Source of the DNA: Bos javanicus
Taxonomy: Eukaryota > Chordata > Mammalia > Artiodactyla > Bovidae
DNA length: 64,000 nt
Direction: 5' to 3'
Assembly: GCF_032452875.1 (NCBI RefSeq)
Contig: NW_026893841.1
Coordinates: forward strand, 186,001 to 250,000
A model generated the notes under the pieces. It made no database searches and was not told where the DNA came from. It saw only the letters and a list, made by a program, of their open reading frames with translations. Made by a program: the position numbers and the translations under genes. This document shows, piece after piece, positions 11,075 through 23,530 of the stretch. Each line of letters opens with the position of its first letter. The first letter of the stretch is position 1.

Positions 11075-14015
11075 TCAGCGCATGATCAGTCACATGATCA
11101 GCGCCATTAAGTCACGTGATCACTACATGATAGTCATGTGATCAGTCCATGCTCAGTCACGGTATCAGTGCATGATCAGCCACGTGATCAGTGCATGATC
11201 TGTCACAAGATTAGTGTATGATCATCCACGTGATCAGTGCACGGGCAGTCATGTGATCAGTGCATGATATAGACGTGAACAGTGCATGATCAGTCTCGTG
11301 ATCTGTGCATGATAGCCACGTGATCAGTGCATGATCAGTCACCTGATGGGTGTATGATCATTCATGTGACCTGTACATGGTAGCTACATGATCATGCATG
11401 ATCAGCCACGTTAGTAGTTCAAGACAGCCACGTGATCACTGCATGATCAGCCATGTGATCAGTGCATGATCAGTCACGTGATCAGTGTATGTCCAGCCAC
11501 GTGATCAGTGCATGATAGCCACGTGATGAGTGCATGATCAGTCACGTGATCAGTGCATGATCAGTTATGTGATCAGTGCATGATCAGCCGCGTGATCAGT
11601 GCATGATCCAGCCACGTGATCAGTGCATGATCAATTCGTGATCAGTGCATGATCAGTCACGTGATCCAGTACATGGTAGCTACGTGATCATTGCCTGATC
11701 AGCCACATGATCAGTGCATGATAGCCACGTGATCAGTGCATGATAGCCACGTGATCAGTGCATGATCAGTCATGTGATCGTGTGATCAGCCACGTGATCA
11801 GTGCATGATATCCACGTGATCAGTGCATGATCAGCCACGTGATCAGTGCATGAGAGCCACGTGATCAGTGCATGATCAGTCACGTGATCATGTGTGATCA
11901 GCCACGTGATCAGTGCATGATGAGCCACGTGATCAGTGCAGGATCAATTCGTGATCAGTGCATGATCAGTCACGTGACCAGTACATGGTTGCTACGTGAT
12001 CATTGCATGATCAGCCACGTGAGCAGAGCATGATAGCCACGTGATCAGTGCATGATCAGTCACGTGATCAGTGCATGATCAGTCACGTGACCAGTGCATG
12101 ATCATTTCGTGATCTTTCCATGATCAGTCACGTTACAGTATATGGTTGCTACGTGATCATTGCATGACAGCCACGTGAGCAGTGCATGATAGCTACGTGA
12201 TCAGTGCATGATCAGTTACGTGATCAGTGTATGATCAGCCACGTGATTAGTGCATGATAGCCACGTGATCAGTGCATGATCAGTCATGTGATCAGTGTGT
12301 GATCAGCCACGTGATCAGTGCATGATATCCACGTGATCAGTGCATGATCAGCCACGTGATCAGTGCATGATCAGCCATGATCAGTGCCTGATCAGCCACA
12401 TGATCAGTGCATGATAGCCACGTGATCAGTGCATGATCAGTCATGTGATCAGTGCATGATCACCGTGAGCAGTGCATGATATCCACGTGATCAGTGCATG
12501 AGCCACGTGATCAGTGCATGATAGCCACGTGATCATTGCCTGATCAGCTACATGATCAGTGCATGATAGCCACGTGATCAGTGCATGATAGCCACGTGAT
12601 CAGTGCATGATCAGTCATGTGATCAGTGTGTGATCAGCCACGTGATCAGTGCATGATAGCCACGTGATCAGTGCATGATCAGCCACGTGATCAGTGCATG
12701 ATAGCCACGTGATCAGTGCATGATCAGTCACGTGATCATGTGTGATCAGCCACGTGATCAGTGCATGATGAGCCACGTGATCAGTGCAGGATCAGTCACG
12801 TGATCAGTGCATGATCAGTCACGTGACAGTACATGGTTGCTACGTGATCATTGCATGATCAGCCACGTGATCAGTGCATGATAGCCACGTGATCAGTGCA
12901 TGATCAGTCACGTGATCAGTGCATGATCAGTCACGTGACCAGTGCATGATCAGCCACGTGATCTTTCCATGATCAGTCACGTGATCAGTATATGTTGCTC
13001 ATGATCATTCCATGATCAGCCACGTGATCGGTGCATGATAGCCACGTGATGTGTGCATGAGTTACCTGAGCAGTGCATGATCAGCCACGTGATCAGTGCA
13101 TGGTGCCACGTGATCAGTGCATGATATATCACATGATCAGTACATGATAGCCTCGTGATCATTGCCTGATCAGCCACGTGATCAGTGCATGATAGCCACG
13201 TGATCAGTGCATGATCAGTCATGTGATCGTGTGTGATCAGCCACGTGATCAGTGCATGATATCCACGTGATCAGTGCATGACAGCCACGTGATCAGTGCA
13301 TGATAGCCACGTGATCAGTGCATGATCAGCCACGTGATCAGTGCATGATCAGCCGTGATCAGTGCATGATCAGCCACGTGATCAGTGCATGATGAGCCAC
13401 GTGATCAGTGCAGGATCAATTACGTGATCAGTGCATGATCAGTCACGTGACCAGTACATGGTTGCTACGTGATCATTGCATGATCAGCCACGTGAGCAGA
13501 GCATGATAGCCACGTGATCAGTGCATGATCAGTCACGTGATCAGTACATGATCAGTCACGTGAACAGTGCATGATCATTTACGTGATCTTTGCATGATCA
13601 GTCACGTGACCAGTATATGGTTGCTACGTGATCATTCCATGACGAGCCACGTGAGCAGTGCATGATAGCCACGTGATGTGCGCATGAGTTACGTGAGCAG
13701 AGTATGATCAGCCACGTGATCAGTGCATGAGTGCCACGTGATCAGTGCATGATATGTCACGTGACAGGTGTGTGATCAGCCACGTGAACAGTGCATGTTC
13801 AGCCACGTGATCAGTGCATGATAGCCACGTGATCAGTGCATGATCAGTTACGTGAGCAGTGTATGATCAGCCACGTGATCAGTGCATGGTCAGACACGTG
13901 AACAGTGTATGATCAGCCACGTGATCAGTGCATGATATCCAAGTGATCAGTGCATGATCATCACGTGATCAGTGTATGATCAGCCACGTGAACAGTGCAT
14001 GCTCAGTCACGTGAT
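11075..14015 (+). repeat. Monomer array 8 (expanded HOR body)
   Basis: One of the longest arrays. P1-P3 lead in, then the P6-P7 segment occurs three times: P6 near 11,925, 12,765 and 13,390; P7 or its variant near 12,138, 12,988 and 13,615. P8 and P9 close it. The spacing of the three copies (about 0.6-0.85 kb) shows amplification of an internal sub-repeat. A minus-strand frame at 13,016-13,222 lies wholly in monomers and encodes only the repeat (LSCTDHV, HALITW). Confidence 0.9.
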
Positions 14016-14287
14016 CTGGGCCTGCTGAGCTGCGTGATTACTGTCTGCTCATCTGCTTGACAATTGCCAGCTGAGCTGCACGATTCCGCCTGTCATCTGC
14101 TTGACAATTGACAGCTGTGCTGCGTAATTCCTGCCTGCTCAGCTGCTTGATTATTGCCAGCTGAGCAGCATGATTCCTCACACCTGAGTTCCATGATTAT
14201 TGCCTGCTGACTGTTTGATTCGTGCCTACTCAGCTCTTTGTTTATTGCCTCCAGAGGCACATGATCAGTGTATGATAGCAAACATGA
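14016..14287 (+). repeat. Island 9 (type A)
   Basis: Begins 3,214 bp after island 8, the largest spacing in the window. Private changes are a one-base loss (CGATTCCGCCTG) and GACAATTGACAG. Confidence 0.93.
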
Positions 14288-16455
14288 TCAGCGCATGATC
14301 AGTCACATGATCAGCGCCATTAAGTCACGTGATCACTACATGATAGTCATGTGATCAGTCCATGCTCAGTCACGGTATCAGTGCATGATCAGCCACGTGA
14401 TCAGTGCATGATCTGTCACAAGATTAGTGTATGATCATCCACGTGATCAGTGCATGGGCAGTCATGTGATCAGTGCATGATATAGACGTGAACAGTGCAT
14501 GATCAGTCTCGTGATCAGTGCATGATAGCCACGTGATCAGTGCATGATCAGTCACCTGATGGGTGTATGATCATTCACGTGACCTGTACATGGTAGCTAC
14601 ATGATCATTGCATGATCAGCCACGTGAGTAGTTCATGATAGCCACGTGATCAGTGCATGATCAGTCACGTGATCAGTGCATGATCAGTCACGTGATCAGT
14701 GCATGATCAGCCACGTGATCAGTGCATGATAGCCACGTGATCAGTGCATGATCAGTCACGTGATCAGTGCATGATCAGTCACGTGATCAGTGCATGATCA
14801 GCCACGTGATCAGTGCATGATCAGCCACGTGATCAGTGCATGATCAATTACGTGATCAGTGCATGATCAGTCACGTGATCAGTGCATGGTAGCTACGTGA
14901 TCAGTGCATGATCAGCCACGTGATCAGTGCATGATAGCCACGTGATCAGTGCATGATAGCCACGTGATCAGTGCATGATCAGTCATGTGATACGTGTGTG
15001 ATCAGCCACGTGATCAGTGCATGATATCCACGTGATCAGTGCATGATCAGCCACGTGATCAGTGCATGAGAGCCACGTGATCAGTGCATGATCAGTCACG
15101 TGATCATGTGTGATCAGCCACGTGATCAGTGCATGATGAGCCACGTGATCAGTGCATGATCAATTACGTGATCAGTGCATGATCAGTCACGTGACCAGTG
15201 CATGGTTGCTACGTGATCAGTGCATGATCAGCCACGTGATCAGTGCATGATAGCCACGTGATCAGTGCATGATCAGTCACGTGATCAGTGCATGATCAGT
15301 CACGTGATCAGTGCATGATCAGTCACGTGATCAGTGCATGATCAGTCACGTGACCAGTACATGGTAGCTACGTGATCATGCATGATCAGCCACGTGATCA
15401 GTGCATGATAGCCACGTGATGTGTGCATGAGTTACGTGATCAGTGTATGATCAGCCACGTGATCAGTGCATGATAGCCACGTGATCAGTGCATGATCAGT
15501 CACGTGATCATGTGTGATCAGCCACGTGATCAGTGCATGATCAGCCACGTGATCAGTGCATGATCAGCCACGTGATCAGTGCATGATCAGCCACGTGATC
15601 AGTGCATGATCAGTCACGTGATCAGTGCATGATCAGTTACGTGATCAGTGCATGATCAGCCACGTGATCAGTGCATGATCAGCCACGTGATCAGTGCATG
15701 ATCAATTACGTGATCAGTGCATGATCAGTCACGTGATCAGTGCATGGTAGCCGTGATCAGTGCATGATCAGCCACGTGATCAGTGCATGATAGCCACGTG
15801 ATCAGTGCATGATCATTCACGTGATCAGTGCATGATCAGCCACGTGATCAGTGCATGATAGCCACGTGATCAGTGCATGATCAGTCACGTGATACGTGTG
15901 TGATCAGCCACGTGATCAGTGCATGATGAGCCACGTGATCAGTGCATGATCAATTACGTGATCAGTGCATGATCAGTCACGTGACCAGTACATGGTTGCT
16001 ACGTGATCAGTGCATGATCAGCCACGTGAGCAGTGCATGATAGCCACGTGATCAGTGCATGATCAGTCACGTGATCAGTGCATGATCAGTCACGTGAACA
16101 GTGCATGATCATTTACGTGATCAGTGCATGATCAGTCACGTGACCAGTATATGGTTGCTACGTGATCATTCCATGACAGCCACGTGAGCAGTGCATGATA
16201 GCCACGTGATGTGTGCATGAGTTACGTGAGCAGAGTATGATCAGCCACGTGATCAGTGCATGAGTGCCACGTGATCAGTGCATGATAGTCACGTGACAGT
16301 GTGTGATCAGCCACGTGATCAGTGCATGGTCAGACACGTGAACAGTGTATGATCAGCCACGTGATCAGTGCATGATATCCAAGTGATCAGTGCATGATCA
16401 TCACGTGATCAGTGTATGATCAGCCACGTGAACAGTGCATGCTCAGTCACGTGAT
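14288..16455 (+). repeat. Monomer array 9
   Basis: P1-P3, then about 350 bp of almost pure canonical monomers (about 14,640-14,990), then two P5/P6 segments (near 15,130 and 15,925), P7, P8 (twice) and P9. From here to about 40 kb the monomers are clearly more uniform than to the left. Confidence 0.9.
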
Positions 16456-16728
16456 CTGGGCCTGCTGAGCTGCGTGATTACTGTCTGCTCATCTGCTTGA
16501 CAATTGCCAGCTGAGCTGCACGATTCCTGCCTGTCATCTGCTTGACAATTGCCAGCTGTGCTGCGTAATTCCTGCCTGCTCAGCTGCTTGATTATTGCCA
16601 GCTGAGCAGCATGATTCCTCACAGCTGAGTTCCATGATTATTGCCTGCTGACTGTTTGATTCGTGCCTACTCAGCTCTTTGTTTATTGCCTCCAGAGGCA
16701 CATGATCAGTGTATGATAGCAAACATGA
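16456..16728 (+). repeat. Island 10 (type B)
   Basis: Standard type B island with all five subunits. The array after it has CACATGATT instead of CACAAGATT, a marker shared with arrays of several other type B islands. Confidence 0.94.
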
Positions 16729-17321
16729 TCAGCGCATGATCAGTCACATGATCAGCGCCATTAAGTCACGTGATCACTACATGATAGTCATGTGATCAGT
16801 CCATGCTCAGTCACGGTATCAGTGCATGATCAGCCACGTGATCAGTGCATGATCTGTCACATGATTAGTGTATGATCATCCACGTGATCAGTGCATGGGC
16901 AGTCATGTGATCAGTGCATGATATAGACGTGATCAGTGCATGATCAGTCTCGTGATCAGTGCATGATAGCCACGTGATCAGTGCATGATCAGTCACCTGA
17001 TGGGTGTATGATCATTCACGTGACCTGTACATGGTAGCTACATGATCATTGCATGATCAGCCACGTGAGTAGTGCATGATAGCCACGTGATCAGTGCATG
17101 ATCAGTCACGTGATCAGTGCATGATCAGTCACGTGATCAGTGCATGATCAGCCACGTGATCAGTGCATGATCAGCCACGTGATCAGTGCATGATCAGCCA
17201 CGTGATCAGTGCATGATCAGCCACGTGATCAGTGCATGATCAGTCACGTGATCAGTGCATGATCAGTCACGTGATCAGTGTATGATCAGCCACGTGATCA
17301 GTGCATGATCAGTCACGTGAT
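16729..17321 (+). repeat. Monomer array 10 (short)
   Basis: P1-P3 followed by about 230 bp of canonical monomer that runs straight into a relic island. The P9 and GATATCCAAG pre-island block is missing. Confidence 0.9.
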
Positions 17322-17589
17322 CAGGGCCTGCTGAGCTGCGTGATTACTGTCTGCTCATCTGCTTGACAATTGCCAGCTGAGCTGCACGATTCCTGCCTGT
17401 CAGCTGCTTGACAATTGCCACCTGTGCTGCGTAATTCCTGCCTGCTCATCTACTTGATTATTGCCAGCTGAGCAGCATGATTTCTCAGAGGTGAGTTCCA
17501 TGATTATAGCCTGCTGACTGATTCCTGCCTACTCAGCTCTATGTTCATTGCCTCCATAGGCACATGATCAGTGTGTGACACAAACATGA
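17322..17589 (+). repeat. Island 11, diverged relic copy
   Basis: Clearly homologous to the other islands but with many private changes: GTCAGCTGC, GCCACCTGTG, CATCTACTTG, TTTCTCAGAGGTGAG, ATTATAGCC, CTGACTGATTCCTG, CTCTATGTTCATTG and CTCCATAGG. It has lost the minus-strand AATAAA and the long open frame. It is the most divergent copy and should help root the island family. Confidence 0.93.
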
Positions 17590-19253
17590 TCAGCACATGA
17601 TCAGTCACATGATCAGTGCATGATAAGCCACGTGATCAGTGCATGATCAGTCATGTGATCAGTGCATGATCAGTCACGTGATCAGTGCATGGTAGCTCGT
17701 GATCAGTGCATGATCAGCCACGTGATCAGTGCATGATAGCCACGTGATCAGTGCATGATCAGTCACGTGATCAGTGCATGATCAGTCACGTGATCAGTGC
17801 ATGATCAGTCACGTGATCAGTGCATGATCAGCCACGTGATCAGTGCATGATCAGTCACGTGATCAGTGCATGGCAGCTCCGTGATCAGTGCATGATCAGC
17901 CACGTGATCAGTGCATGATAGCCACGTGATCAGTGCATGATAGCCACGTGATCAGTGCATGATCAGTCACGTGATCAGTGTGTGATCAGCCACGTGATCA
18001 GTGCATGATAGCCACGTGATCAGTGCATGATAGCCACGTGATCAGTGCATGATCAGTCACGTGATCAGTGCATGATCAGTCACGTGATCAGTGTGATCAG
18101 CCACGTGATCAGTGCATGATCAGCCACGTGATCAGTGCATGATCAATCACGTGATCAGTGCATGATCAGTCACGTGATCAGTGCATGAAGCTACGTGATC
18201 AGTGCATGATCAGCCACGTGATCAGTGCATGATAGCCACGTGATCAGTGCATGATAGCCACGTGATCAGTGCATGATCAGCGTGATCAGTGCATGATCAG
18301 TCACGTGATCATGTGTGATCAGCCACGTGATCAGTGCATGATCAGCCACGTGATCAGTGCATGATCAATCACGTGATCAGTGCATGATCAGTCACGTGAC
18401 AGTACATGGTAGCTACGTGATCATTGCATGATCAGCCACGTGATCAGTGCATGATAGCCACGTGATCAGTGCATGATCAGTCACGTGATCAGTGCATGAT
18501 CAGTCACGTGATCAGTGCATGATCATTCACGTGATCAGTGCATGATCAGTCACGTGATCAGTGCATGGTAGCCACGTGATCAGTGCATGACAGCCACGTG
18601 ATCAGTGCATGATAGCCACGTGATCAGTGCATGAGTCACGTGATCAGTGCATGATCAGCCACGTGATCAGTGCATGATGCCACGTGATCAGTGCATGATA
18701 GTCACGTGATCAGTGCATGATCAGCCACGTGATCAGTGCATGATCAGCCACGTGATCAGTGCATGATAGCCACGTGATCAGTGCATGATCAGTCACGTGA
18801 TCAGTGCATGATCAGCCACGTGATCAGTGCATGATCAGTCACGTGATCAGTGCATGATCAGCCACGTGATCAGTGCATGATATCACGTGATCAGTGCATG
18901 ATCATCACGTGATCAGTGCATGATCAGCCACGTGATCAGTGCATGATCAGTCACGTGATCAGTGCATGATCAGTCACGTGATCAGTGCATGATTGCACGT
19001 GATCAGTGCATGATCAGCCACGTGATCAGTGCATGATCAGCCACGTGATCAGTGCATGATAGCCACGTGATCAGTGCATGATCAGTTACGTGAGCAGTGT
19101 ATGATCAGCCACGTGATCAGTGCATGGTCAGACACGTGAACAGTGTATGATCAGCCACGTGATCAGTGCATGATATCCAAGTGATCAGTGCATGATCATC
19201 ACGTGATCAGTGTATGATCAGCCACGTGAACAGTGCATGCTCAGTCACGTGAT
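17590..19253 (+). repeat. Monomer array 11 (homogeneous canonical monomer)
   Basis: About 1.5 kb of nearly uniform 22-23 bp monomers with none of P1-P4. Only the last 170 bp recovers the pre-island block (GTTACGTGAGCAG, P9, GATATCCAAG). Confidence 0.92.
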
Positions 19254-19481
19254 CTGGGCCTGCTGAGCTGCGTGATTACTGTCTGCTCATCTGCTTGACA
19301 ATTGCCAGCTGTGCTGCATAATTCCTGCCTGCTCAGCTGCTTGATTATTGCCAGCTGAGCAGCATGATTCCTCACACCTGTGTTCCATGATTATTGCCTG
19401 CTGACTGTTTGATTCGTGCCTACTCAGCTCTTTGTTTATTGCCTCCAGAGGCACATGATCAGTGTATGATAGCAAACATGA
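19254..19481 (+). repeat. Island 12 (type C) with one subunit deleted
   Basis: Only 228 bp, 45 bp shorter than normal. After the first GACAATTGCCAGCTG the sequence passes directly to TGCTGCATAATTCC, so one 45-bp subunit is missing. The ends of the missing piece are the direct repeat CTGCTTGACAATTGCCAGCT, which fits deletion by slippage or exchange between subunits. The other subunits are normal. Confidence 0.94.
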
Positions 19482-20864
19482 TCAGCGCATGATCAGTCAC
19501 ATGATCAGCGCCATTAAGTCACGTGATCACTACATGATAGTCATGTGATCAGTCCATGCTCAGTCACGGTATCAGTGCATGATCAGCCACGTGATCAGTG
19601 CATGATCTGTCACAAGATTAGTGTATGATCATCCACGTGATCAGTGCACGGGCAGTCATGTTATCAGTGCATGATATAGACGTGAACAGTGCATGATCAG
19701 TCTCGTGATCATTGCATGATCAGCCACGTGAGTAGTTCATGATCAGCCACGTGATCAGTGCATGATCAGTCACGTGATCAGTGCATGATCAGTCACGTGA
19801 TCAGTGCATGATAGCCACGTGATCAGTGCATGATCAGTCACGTGATCAGTGCATGATCAGTCATGTGACCAGTACATGGTAGCTACGTGATCATTGCATG
19901 ATCAGCCACGTGAGCAGTGCATGATCAGCCACGTGATCAGTGCATGATCAGCCACGTGATCAGTGCATGATCAGTCACGTGATCAGTGCATGATCAGCCA
20001 AGTGATCAGTGCATGATAGCCACGTGATCAGTGCATGATCAGTCACGTGATCAGTGCATGATCAGTTACGTGATCAGTGCATGATCAGCCACGTGATCAG
20101 TGCATGATCAGCCACGTGATCAGTGCATGATCAATTACGTGATCAGTGCATGATCAGTCACGTGATCAGTACATGGTAGCTACGTGATCAGTGCATGATC
20201 AGCCACGTGATCAGTGCATGATAGCCACGTGATCAGTGCATGATCAGTCACGTGATCAGTGTGTGATCAGCCACGTGATCAGTGCATGATATCCACGTGA
20301 TCAGTGCATGATCAGCCACGTGATCAGTGCATGAGCCACGTGATCAGTGCATGATCAGTCACGTGATACATGTGTGATCAGCCACGTGATCAGTGCATGA
20401 TGAGCCACGTGATCAGTGCAGGATCAATTACGTGATCAGTGCATGATCAGTCACGTGACCAGTATATGGTTGCTACGTGATCATTCCATGACGAGCCACG
20501 TGAGCAGTGCATGATAGCCACGTGATGTGTGCATGAGTTACGTGAGCAGAGTATGATCAGCCACGTGATCAGTGCATGAGTGCCACGTGATCAGTGCATG
20601 ATATGTCACGTGACAGGTGTGTGATCAGCCACGTGAACAGTGCATGTTCAGCCACGTGATCAGTGCATGATAGCCACGTGATCAGTGCATGATCAGTTAC
20701 GTGAGCAGTGTATGATCAGCCACGTGATCAGTGCATGGTCAGACACGTGAACAGTGTATGATCAGCCACGTGATCAGTGCATGATATCCAAGTGATCAGT
20801 GCATGATCATCACGTGATCAGTGTATGATCAGCCACGTGAACAGTGCATGCTCAGTCACGTGAT
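19482..20864 (+). repeat. Monomer array 12
   Basis: P1 and P2, a P4-like monomer, canonical monomers, then P5, P6, P7, P8 and P9. P3 is replaced by a jump from AGTCTCGTGATC to CATTGCATGATCAG near 19,705. Confidence 0.9.
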
Positions 20865-21136
20865 CTGGGCCTGCTGAGCTGCGTGATTACTGTCTGCTCA
20901 TCTGCTTGACAATTGCCAGCTGAGCTGCACGATTCCTGCCTGTCATCTGCTTGACAATTGCCAGCTGTGCTGCGTAATTCCTGCCTGCTCAGCTGCTTGA
21001 TTTTGCCAGCTGAGCAGCATGATTCCTCACACCTGAGTTCCATGATTATTGCCTGCTGACTGTTTGATTCGTGCCTACTCAGCTCTTTGTTTATTGCCTC
21101 CAGAGGCACATGATCAGTGTATGATAGCAAACATGA
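20865..21136 (+). repeat. Island 13 (type A)
   Basis: Standard island except for a one-base loss in the third subunit (TTGATTTTGCC for TTGATTATTGCC). This shifts the minus-strand frame into a 92-codon reading that runs on through the earlier subunits, which shows that the open frame is not under constraint. Confidence 0.93.
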
Positions 21137-23257
21137 TCAGCGCATGATCAGTCACATGATCAGCGCCATTAAGTCACGTGATCACTACATGATAGTCATG
21201 TGATCAGTCCATGCTCAGTCACGGTATCAGTGCATGATCAGCCACGTGATCAGTGCATGATCTGTCACAAGATTAGTGTATGATCATCCACGTGATCAGT
21301 GCATGGGCAGTCATGTGATCAGTGCATGATATAGACGTGAACAGTGCATGATCAGTCTCGTGATCAGTGCATGATAGCCACGTGATCAGTGCATGATCAG
21401 TCACCTGATGGGTGTATGATCATTCACGCGACCTGTACATGGTAGCTACATGATCATTGCATGATCAGCCACGTGAGTAGTTCATGATAGCCACGTGATC
21501 ACTGCATGATCAGTCACGTGATCAGTGCATGATCAGTCATGTGACCAGTACATGGTAGCTGCGTGATCATGGCATGATCAGCCACGTGAGCAGTGCATGA
21601 TAGCCACGTGATCAGTGCATGATCAGACACGTGATCAGTGCATGATCAGTCACGTGATCAGTGCATGATCAGCCACGTGATCAGTGCATGACCAGCACGT
21701 GATCAGTGTATGTCCAGCCACGTGATCAGTGCATGATCAGTCACGTGATCAGTGCATGATCAGCCACGTGATCAGTGCATGGTCAGTCATGTGATCAGTG
21801 ATATAGACGTGATCAGTGCATGATCAGTCACGTGATCAGTGCATGATAGCCACGTGATCAGTGCATGATCAGTCACGTGATCAGTGCATGATCAGTCACG
21901 TGATCAGTGCATGGTAGCCACGTGATCAGTGCATGATCAGCCACGTGATCAGTGCATGATAGCCACGTGATCAGTGCATGATCAGTCACGTGATCAGTGC
22001 ATGATCAGTCATGATCAGTGCATGATCAGCCACGTGATCAGTGCATGATCAGCCGTGATCAGTGCATGATCAGCCACGTGATCAGTGCATGATAGCCACG
22101 TGATCAGTGCATGATCAGTCACGTGATCAGTGCATGATCAGTCACGTGATCAGTGCATGATAGCTGCGTGATCATGCATGATCAGCCACGTGATCAGTGC
22201 ATGATAGCCACGTGATCAGTGCATGATCAGTCACGTGATCAGTGCATGATCAGTCACGTGATCAGTGCATGATCAGCCACGTGATCAGTGCATGATCAGC
22301 CACGTGATCAGTGCATGATCAGCCACGTGATCAGTGCATGATCAGTCACGTGATCAGTGCATGATCATCCACGTGATCAGTGCATGATCAGTCATGTGAT
22401 CAGTGCATGATATAGACGTGATCAGTGCATGATCAGTCACGTGATCAGTGCATGATAGCCACGTGATCAGTGCATGATCAGTCACGTGATCAGTGCATGA
22501 TCAGTCACGTGATCAGTGCATGATAGCTCGTGATCAGTGCATGATCAGCCACGTGATCAGTGCATGATAGCCACGTGATCAGTGCATGATCAGTCACGTG
22601 ATCAGTGCATGATCAGTCATGTGATCAGTGCATGATCAGCCACGTGATCAGTGCATGATCAGCCACGTGATCAGTGCATGATCAGCCACGTGATCAGTGC
22701 ATGATAGCCACGTGATCAGTGCATGATCAGTCACGTGATCAGTGCATGATAGCCACGTGATCAGTGCATGATCAGTCACGTGATCAGTGCATGATCAGTC
22801 ACGTGATCAGTGCATGATCATTTACGTGATCAGTGCATGATCAGTCACGTGACCAGTATATGGTTGCTACGTGATCATTCCATGACAGCCACGTGAGCAG
22901 TGCATGATAGCCACGTGATGTGTGCATGAGTTACGTGAGCAGAGTATGATCAGCCACGTGATCAGTGCATGAGTGCCACGTGATCAGTGCATGATATGTC
23001 ACGTGACAGGTGTGTGATCAGCCACGTGAACAGTGCATGTTCAGCCACGTGATCAGTGCATGATAGCCACGTGATCAGTGCATGATCAGTTACGTGAGCA
23101 GTGTATGATCAGCCACGTGATCAGTGCATGGTCAGACACGTGAACAGTGTATGATCAGCCACGTGATCAGTGCATGATATCCAAGTGATCAGTGCATGAT
23201 CATCACGTGATCAGTGTATGATCAGCCACGTGAACAGTGCATGCTCAGTCACGTGAT
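21137..23257 (+). repeat. Monomer array 13
   Basis: P1-P4 are followed by canonical monomers (about 21,720-22,840) containing two further P2 copies near 21,800 and 22,410. P7, P8 and P9 follow. The extra P2 copies, each preceded by GTCATGTG, look like re-insertion or duplication of the P2 monomers. Confidence 0.9.
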
Positions 23258-23530
23258 CTGGGCCTGCTGAGCTGCGTGATTACTGTCTGCTCATCTGCTT
23301 GACAATTGCCACCTGAGCTGCACGATTCCTGCCTGTCATCTGCTTGACAATTGCCAGCTGTGCTGCGTAATTCCTGCCTGCTCTGCTGCTTGATTATTGC
23401 CAGCTGAGCAGCATGATTCCTCACACCTGAGTTCCATGATTATTGCCTGCTGACTGTTTGATTCGTGCCTACTCAGCTCTTAGTTTATTGCCTCCAGAGG
23501 CACATGATCAGTGTATGATAGCAAACATGA
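23258..23530 (+). repeat. Island 14 (type A)
   Basis: Full-length island with CCACCTGAGC and CTCTGCTGC changes. CTCTTAGTTT in the fifth subunit puts an in-frame TAA (minus strand, 23,480-23,482) into the otherwise open frame. Confidence 0.93.

Noticed and set aside
13016..13222. 68-codon minus-strand ORF
   Set aside because: It lies wholly within 22-23 bp monomers and encodes only their translation (LSCTDHV, HALITW repeats).
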